The notes under the pieces: generated by a model | Database searches by the model: none | What the model was told of the DNA's origin: nothing | The model's input: only the letters and a program-made list of their open reading frames with translations | Source: Paracoccaceae bacterium | Lineage (GTDB): Bacteria; Pseudomonadota; Alphaproteobacteria; Rhodobacterales; Rhodobacteraceae | DNA: 7,067 bases | Reading direction: 5' to 3' | Assembly (NCBI GenBank): GCA_003500165.1 | Contig: DNSZ01000265.1 | Coordinates: 1 to 7,067, forward strand | Program-made: the position numbers and the translations under genes | In this document: piece by piece, positions 1-5,520 of the stretch | How positions within the stretch are numbered: position 1 is the stretch's first letter | How the letters are laid out: every line of letters begins with the position of its first letter

Positions 1-14
1 ATCTTCTAGAAGAT
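1..14. promoter_or_regulatory. Perfect 14-bp AT-rich palindrome, possible operator
   Basis: ATCTTCTAGAAGAT is identical to its own reverse complement and is AT-rich in an otherwise very GC-rich window. It lies 46 bases before the first dctQ start and is followed by a TTTT run (14-17). A palindrome with no spacer folds poorly as an RNA hairpin, so a dimeric repressor site is somewhat more likely than a terminator. It touches the window edge, so it may be part of a longer symmetrical element. The symmetry is seen directly; the role is inferred. Confidence 0.35.
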
Positions 15-60
15 TTTGCCTGCCCGTCCGGGCCGCGTGGACGCAACACGGGAGCCTGCC

Positions 61-591
61 ATGCAAGCCGCGCGCGCCGTTCGGCGCTGCCTTGACTTTC
101 TCTATCTCGCGGGCGGCGTGATCGCTGCAGGGTTCCTGATCGCGATCCTTGTCATCATCGTTCTGCAGATGCTCGCCCGCTGGACCGGGCAGGTGTTTCC
201 CGGCGCCACCGATTATGCGGGCTATTGCATGGCCGGTGCGTCGTTCTTCGCCTTTGCCTATGCGCTGAACCACGGGTCGCATATCCGGGTGACGCTGGTG
301 CTGTCGGCGCTCGGGCGCCATCGCTACTGGGGCGAGCTGTGGTGCTTTGCCATCGGGGCGGCGATCACCACCTGGCTGGCGCGCTATGCGGTGAAGGGCA
401 CCACCTGGTCGTGGAAGCTCGACGAGATCAGCCAGGGCCTCGATGCGACGCCGATCTGGATACCGCAGCTGGCGATGGCGGCGGGCACGGTGCTGCTGGC
501 CATCGCCTTCTGGGATCATCTGATCCAGTTGCTGTTCAGGGGGCAGCACGGCATCACCGCCGATGTGGTCGACCAGAGTCACGGGGAATAG
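61..591 (+). CDS. dctQ: TRAP transporter small permease, DctQ type (first pair)
   Basis: This is an inner-membrane small subunit of a TRAP transporter, which partners a DctM subunit and a periplasmic binding protein in sodium-driven uptake. The 176-residue product has four hydrophobic segments, at about 13-40, 50-70, 91-111 and 131-158, as is usual for DctQ. The family signature ALNHGSHIRV (68-77) follows segment 2, and a DEISQG...TPIWIPQLAM stretch precedes segment 4. I chose ATG at 61 because CGGGAG (49-54) sits six bases upstream. A TTG at 16 would add 15 polar residues and has no such site. The stop is three bases before the dctM start, so the two are very likely co-translated. The substrate cannot be read from this subunit. 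Confidence 0.9.
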   Translation: MQAARAVRRCLDFLYLAGGVIAAGFLIAILVIIVLQMLARWTGQVFPGATDYAGYCMAGASFFAFAYALNHGSHIRVTLVLSALGRHRYWGELWCFAIGAAITTWLARYAVKGTTWSWKLDEISQGLDATPIWIPQLAMAAGTVLLAIAFWDHLIQLLFRGQHGITADVVDQSHGE

Positions 592-594
592 GCC

Positions 595-1908
595 ATGGAA
601 CAGCTGATCCCCATCGGAATTTTCCTTTTCGTTCTGTTCCTCCTGCTCGGCTCTGGCGTCTGGGTCGGTCTGGCGCTGATGGGCGTGGCCTATGTCGGGA
701 TGGAGCTGTTCACCTCGCGCCCGGCGGGCGATGCGATGATCACCAAGGTTTGGTCGTCCTCGTCTTCCTGGACGCTGACGGCGCTGCCGCTCTTCATCTG
801 GATGGGTGAAATCCTTTATCGCACCCGATTGTCCGAGGACATGTTCCGCGGCCTGTCGCCCTGGATGGCGCGCCTGCCGGGCGGGCTGGTGCACACCAAT
901 ATCGTCGGCTGCACGGTGTTCGCGGCGGTCTCGGGCTCCTCGGCGGCGACGCTGACCACGGTCGGCAAGATGTCGATCCCCGAACTGCGCAAGCGCAACT
1001 ATCCCGAAACCATGGTGATCGGGACGCTCGCCGGTGCCGCGACGCTGGGGCTGATGATCCCGCCTTCGCTGACGCTGATCGTCTACGGCGTGACGATCAA
1101 CGAATCGATCACCAAGCTGTTCATGGCCGGCGTTCTGCCGGGCCTCGTTCTGGCGGCGATGTTCATGGCCTATGTCGCGGCGGTCTCGGTGTTCTCGAAG
1201 CGCTTCGACCCGATCCCCGAACCGCCGATGAGCCTTGTCGAGAAGCTGCGCAATTCGCGTTTCCTTGTCCCGGTGATCTGCCTGATCCTGGTGGTGATCG
1301 GCTCGATGTATGTGGGCCTTGCCACGGCGACCGAGGCGGCGGCGTTCGGCGTTATCGGGGCCCTGGTCCTGGCGGCCGGTCAGGGGTCGCTGACGCTCTC
1401 GACCTTCACCGAAAGCCTGATGGGCGCGGTGCGCACCAGCGCCATGATCGCGCTGATCCTGGCGGGGGCGGCGTTTTTGTCGTTGTCCATGGGCTTTACC
1501 GGGCTGCCGCGCGGGCTCGCGGACCTGATCGCGCGGCTCGATCTCACGCGTTTCGAACTGCTGATGGCGCTTCTGGTGTTCTACATCGTGCTCGGCATGT
1601 TCCTTGACGGCATCTCGTCGGTGGTGCTGACCATGGCGGTCGTGGAACCGATGATCCGCCAGGCCGGGATCGACATCATCTGGTTCGGCATCTTCATCGT
1701 GGTCGTGGTCGAAATGGCACAGATCACGCCGCCGATCGGCTTCAACCTGTTCGTGCTGCAGGGTATGACGCAGCATCAGATGACGTTCATCGCGCGGGCC
1801 GCCCTGCCGATGTTCGCGATCATGGTGGTGATGGTGTTCGTGCTCATAGCCTTTCCCGAACTGGCGACCTGGCTGCCCGACAATATCCGGCAGCGGCCCG
1901 GTGGATAG
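595..1908 (+). CDS. dctM: TRAP transporter large permease, DctM type (first pair)
   Basis: This is the large, substrate-translocating subunit of a TRAP transporter, located in the inner membrane. The 437-residue length is normal for DctM, and the product is hydrophobic throughout with many predicted spans. Family signatures appear in order: LTALPLFIWMGEIL (61-74), the SGSSAAT segment (113-119), GAATLGLMIPPSLTLIVYG (147-165), GLATATEAAAFGVIGA (241-256), FLDGISSVVLTMAVVEPM (336-353) and EMAQITPPIGFNLFV (373-387). These glycine/serine-rich elements occur in the two inverted halves that form the elevator-type transport core in the family. ATG 595 is preceded by a purine-rich stretch (ACGGGGAATAGG) that overlaps the dctQ stop. 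No frameshift or missing signature is visible. Identification is secure; the substrate is unknown. Confidence 0.94.
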   Translation: MEQLIPIGIFLFVLFLLLGSGVWVGLALMGVAYVGMELFTSRPAGDAMITKVWSSSSSWTLTALPLFIWMGEILYRTRLSEDMFRGLSPWMARLPGGLVHTNIVGCTVFAAVSGSSAATLTTVGKMSIPELRKRNYPETMVIGTLAGAATLGLMIPPSLTLIVYGVTINESITKLFMAGVLPGLVLAAMFMAYVAAVSVFSKRFDPIPEPPMSLVEKLRNSRFLVPVICLILVVIGSMYVGLATATEAAAFGVIGALVLAAGQGSLTLSTFTESLMGAVRTSAMIALILAGAAFLSLSMGFTGLPRGLADLIARLDLTRFELLMALLVFYIVLGMFLDGISSVVLTMAVVEPMIRQAGIDIIWFGIFIVVVVEMAQITPPIGFNLFVLQGMTQHQMTFIARAALPMFAIMVVMVFVLIAFPELATWLPDNIRQRPGG

Positions 1909-1970
1909 ACGGTGCGCGTGATGTCGGGGCACATGGTGGCAGGCGGGGCGGCAGGCTTACGGGGGGTGGC
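1909..1970 (+). other. 62-base spacer with a possible coupling micro-ORF
   Basis: The spacer between the first dctM and the second dctQ contains no terminator-like hairpin, which fits one transcript. It stays open in the dctM frame for 21 codons after the dctM TAG. Candidate starts are GTG 1912, GTG 1918 and ATG 1921. The frame ends at TGA 1972-1974, which overlaps the GTG start of the next dctQ as GTGA. The putative peptide is glycine/alanine-rich and resembles nothing I know. It may be chance. Confidence 0.25.
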
Positions 1971-2567
1971 GTGAAGGCGGCGATGCGTGGCTATGTCCGG
2001 GTGGTGGACGGGTTCAACCGCGGCCTTGGCCGCATCGTGATGTATGGCCTCTTTGCCATGATCGGGGTGCTGTTGTGGTCGTCGCTGTCGAAGACCTTCT
2101 TCACCCCGTCGCAATGGACGCTCGAGGTCGCGCAGTTCGGGCTGGTTGCCTATTTCATGCTGGGCGGACCCTATGCCCTGCTGGTCGGCGCCAATGTCCG
2201 GATGGACCTGTTCTATCACGACTGGTCGAACCGTCGCAAAGCCCAGATCGACGCGATGACCGTGTTCTTCCTGCTGTTCTATCTGGCGGTGCTGCTGTAT
2301 GGCGCGCTCGACTCGCTCGCCTATGCGCTGGGCCATTTCCAGGGTGAGCCGATCCGCTATCTGCGCGGCCTGGTCTGGACCTGGATCACCCAGGGCAGCG
2401 ACGCCGCGGCCGAGCTGATCGGCTTTGTCGAACGTTCCTCGACCGCGTGGCGGCCGGTGATGTGGCCGGTCAAGCTGATCATGGCGACGGGCGTCTTTCT
2501 GATGCTGCTGCAGGCGATCTCGGAGCTGTTCAAGGACATCCTGAAGGCGACGGAGCGGCGCTTCTGA
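1971..2567 (+). CDS. dctQ: TRAP transporter small permease, DctQ type (second pair)
   Basis: This is the small inner-membrane subunit of a second TRAP transporter. The 198-residue product has four hydrophobic segments at about 21-42, 50-73, 95-116 and 164-186. The stretch from LEVAQFGLVAYFMLGG to GANVRMDLFY (51-82), and SSTAWRPVMWPVK (156-168) before the last segment, are typical of the longer DctQ proteins of the TRAP subfamily often named mannitol/chloroaromatic-type. The loop between segments 3 and 4 is long (about 117-163). The start could be GTG 1971 or ATG 1983. The latter has GAAGG (1973-1977) five bases upstream and would give 194 residues. The stop shares one base with the next ATG (TGATG), which indicates translational coupling. 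It is clearly divergent from the first DctQ, so it is not a recent duplicate. Confidence 0.87.
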   Translation: MKAAMRGYVRVVDGFNRGLGRIVMYGLFAMIGVLLWSSLSKTFFTPSQWTLEVAQFGLVAYFMLGGPYALLVGANVRMDLFYHDWSNRRKAQIDAMTVFFLLFYLAVLLYGALDSLAYALGHFQGEPIRYLRGLVWTWITQGSDAAAELIGFVERSSTAWRPVMWPVKLIMATGVFLMLLQAISELFKDILKATERRF

Positions 2568-3895
2568 TGTCCTACGAAGCGATCGCCCTGACGATGTTCG
2601 CGTCCATGATGCTGATGCTGTTCACCGGCCAGCGGGTGTTCGGCGCGATCGGTGCGGTGGCGGCGGCGGCCGCACTGCTGCTGTGGGGCACGGGGGGCAG
2701 CAACATCCCCTTCGGCGCGGCGATGAAGCTGATGAAATGGTATCCGCTGCTGACCCTGCCGATGTTCATCTTCATGGGCTATATCCTGTCGGAAAGCCGC
2801 ATTGCCGACGATCTTTACCGGATGTTCCATGTCTGGATGGGGCCGGTGCCGGGCGGGCTCGCCATCGGCACGATCGGGCTGATGGTGCTGATCTCGGCGA
2901 TGAACGGGCTGTCGGTGGCCGGCATGGCCATCGGCGCCACCATCGCGCTGCCCGAATTGCTGCGGCGCGGCTATGACAAGCGGATGGTGACGGGGGTGAT
3001 CCAGGCCGGCTCCAGCCTGGGCATCCTGGTGCCGCCCTCGGTCGTTCTGGTGCTTTATGCGATGATCGCGCGCCAGCCGGTGGGTCAGTTGTGGCTGGCG
3101 GGCATCCTGCCCGGGCTGATGATGGCGGCGATGTTCATGGCCTATATCGCGATCCGCTGCCGGCTGCAGCCCGGTTTGGGCCCGGCCCTGCCAGCCGCCG
3201 ACCGCGATGACATCCCGCGGGCCGAGAAGCTGCGGCTGCTGCTGGCCGGCCTGCTGCCCCTGGGCATCTTCGCGGCGATGATGATCCCGTTCGTGAATGG
3301 CTGGACCTCGCTGGTGGAAAGCTCGGCCATTGGCGCGCTGGCCGCACTGGCCGCGGCGATCCTGAAGCGGCGCCTGACCTGGCGGGTGCTCGACGTGTCG
3401 GTCAAGCAGACGCTGGCGATTTCCTGCATGTTTCTGTGGATCATCCTGGCCGCGCTGGGGTTCGGTGCCGTTTTCGACGGGCTCGGCGCGGTGCGCGCGA
3501 TCGAGACGCTGTTCACCGAACAGCTGGGGCTCAGCCCCTGGGTGATCCTGATCCTGATGCAGGTGTCGTTCCTGCTGATGGGCACCTTCCTCGATGACAC
3601 CGCGATGCTGGTGATCGTCGCGCCGCTTTATGTGCCGCTGGTCGCCGCGCTCGGCTTCGACCTGATCTGGTATGGCGTGCTTTATACCATCACCACCCAG
3701 ATCGCCTATATGACACCGCCCTTCGGCTATAACCTGTTCCTGATGCGCGCCATGGCCCCGCCCGAGATCACCCTGCGCGACATCTATGCGTCGATCCTGC
3801 CCTTCGTGCTGGTGATGATCGCGGCCCTTGCCCTGATCATGGCCTTCCCGCAGATTGCCCTGTGGCTGCCCGAAACCGTCTACGGGACGCGATAG
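2567..3895 (+). CDS. dctM: TRAP transporter large permease, DctM type (second pair, divergent)
   Basis: This is the large inner-membrane subunit that partners the preceding DctQ. The 442-residue length is normal and the product is hydrophobic throughout. Recognisable DctM segments are LLTLPMFIFMGYIL (61-74), the ALPELLRRGYDKRM region (127-140), IQAGSSLGILVPPSVVLVLY (145-164), LAGILPGLMMAAMFMAYIA (177-195), FLDDTAMLVIVAPLYVPL (341-358) and IAYMTPPFGYNLFLM (379-393). The serine-rich SGSSAAT element of the first DctM is replaced by AMNGLSVAGMAIGA (111-124), and TATEAAAFG by LVESSAIG (249-256). MTPPFGYNLF and the long partner DctQ point to the mannitol/chloroaromatic-type TRAP subfamily, which is a lineage label and not a substrate. 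ATG 2567 overlaps the dctQ stop; a weak GGAG (2552-2555) lies 11 bases upstream. Longer in-frame upstream starts would run through dctQ and are unlikely. Confidence 0.92.
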   Translation: MSYEAIALTMFASMMLMLFTGQRVFGAIGAVAAAAALLLWGTGGSNIPFGAAMKLMKWYPLLTLPMFIFMGYILSESRIADDLYRMFHVWMGPVPGGLAIGTIGLMVLISAMNGLSVAGMAIGATIALPELLRRGYDKRMVTGVIQAGSSLGILVPPSVVLVLYAMIARQPVGQLWLAGILPGLMMAAMFMAYIAIRCRLQPGLGPALPAADRDDIPRAEKLRLLLAGLLPLGIFAAMMIPFVNGWTSLVESSAIGALAALAAAILKRRLTWRVLDVSVKQTLAISCMFLWIILAALGFGAVFDGLGAVRAIETLFTEQLGLSPWVILILMQVSFLLMGTFLDDTAMLVIVAPLYVPLVAALGFDLIWYGVLYTITTQIAYMTPPFGYNLFLMRAMAPPEITLRDIYASILPFVLVMIAALALIMAFPQIALWLPETVYGTR

Positions 3896-3912
3896 AAACG
3901 ACAACCACCGAC

Positions 3913-3919
3913 AGAGGAG
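3913..3919 (+). promoter_or_regulatory. Strong ribosome-binding site for dctP
   Basis: AGAGGAG lies six bases before ATG 3926 and is the best match to the anti-Shine-Dalgarno sequence in the window. The permease genes have weaker or overlapping sites. This fits the need for the binding protein in excess over the membrane subunits, although the protein ratio is inferred. Confidence 0.75.
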
Positions 3920-3925
3920 AAACCG

Positions 3926-4960
3926 ATGACCACACGCCGCAAGTTCCTGACCACCACCGCCGTGGGGGCCGCCGCCGTACCGCTGGCCGCACCCGCCATC
4001 GCCCAGTCGAAAATCCGCTGGCGGCTGCAGACCTATGCCGGCGCGGCGCTGGCCGAACATGTGATCGTGCCGGCCGTCGAAAGCTTCAACAAGATCGCCG
4101 GCGACCAGATGGAGATCGAGCTTTACTTCGCCGATCAGCTGGTGCCGACGGGCGAATTGTTCCGCGCCATGCAGTCGGGCACCATCGACGCGGTGCAGTC
4201 GGATGACGATTCGATGGCCTCGCCGACCGAGGTCACCGTGTTCGGCGGCTATTTTCCCTTTGCCTCGCGCTATTCGCTGGATGTGCCGGTGCTCTTCAAC
4301 CGCTATGGCCTGAACGAGATCTGGGACGCCGAATACGCCAAGGTCGGCGTCAAGCACATCTCGGCCGGGGCCTGGGACCCGTGCCATTTCGCCACCAAGG
4401 ACCCGATCAACAGCCTGGCCGATCTGCAGGGCAAGCGGGTTTTCACCTTCCCCACCGCGGGCCGGTTCCTGAGCCAGTTCGGCGTCGTCCCTGTGACCCT
4501 CCCCTGGGAGGATATCGAGGTCGCGGTGCAAACGGGCGAGCTTGACGGCATCGCCTGGTCGGGCATCACCGAGGATTACACCGTCGGCTGGGCGGATGTG
4601 ACCAACTACTTCCTGACCAACAACATCTCGGGCGCCTGGATCGGCCATTTCTTTGCCAATATGGGCCGCTGGGAAGAACTGCCGGACAATCTGAAAGAGC
4701 TGATGCGGGTCTGCTTCGACGCCTCGCATTACTACCGCCAGCACTGGTACTGGGGCGGCGAGGCGGCGCTGCGCGTCAACGGCACCAAGATGGCGCTGAC
4801 CTCGATCCCCGACGCGGAATGGGCCCAGGTCGAGGCCGCCGCGCGGGTCTTCTGGGACGAGATCGCGGCCGAGTCCGAGACCAAGGCGCGTGTCGTCGAG
4901 ATCTTCAAGCAGTACAATGCGGACATGGAAAAGGCCGGCCGGCCCTATCGCTACAGCTAG
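3926..4960 (+). CDS. dctP: TRAP transporter solute-binding protein, DctP type, Tat-exported
   Basis: This is the periplasmic binding protein that captures the solute and delivers it to the DctQM permease. The 344-residue product begins with a twin-arginine signal: TTRRKFL at 2-8, a short alanine-rich hydrophobic core, and likely cleavage after AIA (24-26). The mature part shows TRAP binding-protein features: an N-terminal strand KIRWRLQTYAG (29-39), SLADLQGKR (163-171) with Arg171 in the position of the arginine that usually binds a substrate carboxylate, then LPWEDIEVAVQTGELDGIAW (192-211). A WYWGGEAALR segment (274-283) recalls the larger, TakP-like branch. Retention of Arg171 suggests a ligand with a carboxylate or similar group, but does not identify it. 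It lies 30 bases after the second dctM and is probably its partner. A hairpin terminator follows. Confidence 0.92.
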   Translation: MTTRRKFLTTTAVGAAAVPLAAPAIAQSKIRWRLQTYAGAALAEHVIVPAVESFNKIAGDQMEIELYFADQLVPTGELFRAMQSGTIDAVQSDDDSMASPTEVTVFGGYFPFASRYSLDVPVLFNRYGLNEIWDAEYAKVGVKHISAGAWDPCHFATKDPINSLADLQGKRVFTFPTAGRFLSQFGVVPVTLPWEDIEVAVQTGELDGIAWSGITEDYTVGWADVTNYFLTNNISGAWIGHFFANMGRWEELPDNLKELMRVCFDASHYYRQHWYWGGEAALRVNGTKMALTSIPDAEWAQVEAAARVFWDEIAAESETKARVVEIFKQYNADMEKAGRPYRYS

Positions 4961-4969
4961 GCACTGTCT

Positions 4970-4999
4970 TGCCGGGGGCGGCCTGCCCCCGGCATCTTT
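4970..4999 (+). terminator. Intrinsic terminator after dctP
   Basis: TGCCGGGGGC (4970-4979) pairs perfectly with GCCCCCGGCA (4985-4994) around a five-base GGCCT loop, and TCTTT follows. The stem is ten pairs and almost all G-C; the T-run is short, so termination may be partial. It begins nine bases after the dctP stop and ends 16 bases before the next gene. It probably marks the end of the transporter transcript, or lowers expression of the two genes beyond it. Confidence 0.75.
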
Positions 5000-5015
5000 C
5001 GGGGGGCGGCGACAG

Positions 5016-5471
5016 ATGCGCAACAGGCCAATCGGATACGCCCTGCGTCGGCTCGTCGCCGCATGTGGGTTCATCTGCGCGGCCGGTTCCGTCACCGCCC
5101 AGGCGGCCGACCGATGCGACGCTTTCCCATGGGGAAGGTTCATCGAGCCCGGACCGCAGAGCTACAGCCTGACCGACCGGGTCGTGCTTGGCCCCGAGGA
5201 ATACATCACCACCATCGTCTTCGACGAGTTGGCAGGCGAATACGCCAAGGTCTATCTGTTCGCCCATTGGCGCGGCGATTGCCTTGTCGCCGTGGTTTCG
5301 ATCGGCTCCTATGCCTTCACCAACATCGCGCGCCCGGAAGACGTCGACCGGATCTATCATGCCGACCTCTATGCGTCGGACAGCCATGCGACTTTGGGCT
5401 TTTACGAGAACGCACCGCCGCCGCTTGACGAAGCCCGCGCCCTGGCGCTCGACGTGTTGACCAACCGTTGA
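5016..5471 (+). CDS. Small secreted protein of unknown function
   Basis: I do not recognise a family. The 151-residue product starts with an apparent Sec signal peptide: basic start (MRNRPIGYALRR), hydrophobic core at about 13-28, and an AQA site (28-30) before ADRC. The mature part of about 120 residues has two cysteines (34 and 89) that could form a disulfide. A middle region (about 55-105) alternates hydrophobic and polar residues, including AKVYLFAHWRGDCLVAVVSI, and suggests a small beta-rich domain. The C-terminal part looks helical. It is probably periplasmic or extracellular. ATG 5016 is chosen because it gives a proper signal peptide; in-frame extension to 4890 would run back through dctP. 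Its ribosome site is poor (G-rich at 5001-5009). Third-position GC and a sensible protein composition support a real gene. A link to the transporter rests only on position. Confidence 0.72.
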   Translation: MRNRPIGYALRRLVAACGFICAAGSVTAQAADRCDAFPWGRFIEPGPQSYSLTDRVVLGPEEYITTIVFDELAGEYAKVYLFAHWRGDCLVAVVSIGSYAFTNIARPEDVDRIYHADLYASDSHATLGFYENAPPPLDEARALALDVLTNR

Positions 5472-5511
5472 CCGGGCCGACGACAGCGGCGATGCGGCCA
5501 ACCAAACCGAT

Positions 5512-5516
5512 GAGGA
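5512..5516 (+). promoter_or_regulatory. Ribosome-binding site for the glutamine-synthetase-like gene
   Basis: GAGGA sits four bases before ATG 5521 and fixes that start; no other in-frame start upstream has a comparable site. The 49-base gap after the preceding gene contains no convincing promoter, so transcription probably enters from upstream. Confidence 0.6.
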
Positions 5517-5520
5517 CTCC

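Noticed and set aside
16..60. TTG start extending the first dctQ by 15 residues
   Set aside because: It has no ribosome site and a polar, unconserved-looking extension. ATG 61 has a well-placed CGGGAG.
225..809. A 194-codon + strand frame across the dctQ/dctM junction
   Set aside because: It is a shadow frame of two well-supported permease genes, with an Arg/Gly/His-rich product.
2447..2566. Upstream start adding 40 residues to the second dctM
   Set aside because: The extension lies wholly inside dctQ in another frame and its sequence is low-quality. ATG 2567 gives the normal DctM N-terminus.
4890..5015. Upstream start adding 42 residues to the small exported protein
   Set aside because: It would overlap dctP and the terminator and would bury the signal peptide.
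2357..5143. A 928-codon open frame on the - strand
   Set aside because: It lies opposite four well-supported genes and its product is dominated by His, Arg, Gly, Gln and Asp, as expected from the antisense of GC-rich genes.
5457..5473. TTGACC repeated 11 bases apart as a -35-like promoter for the ligase gene
   Set aside because: No -10-like sequence lies at a suitable distance from either copy, and both copies overlap the end of a coding region.
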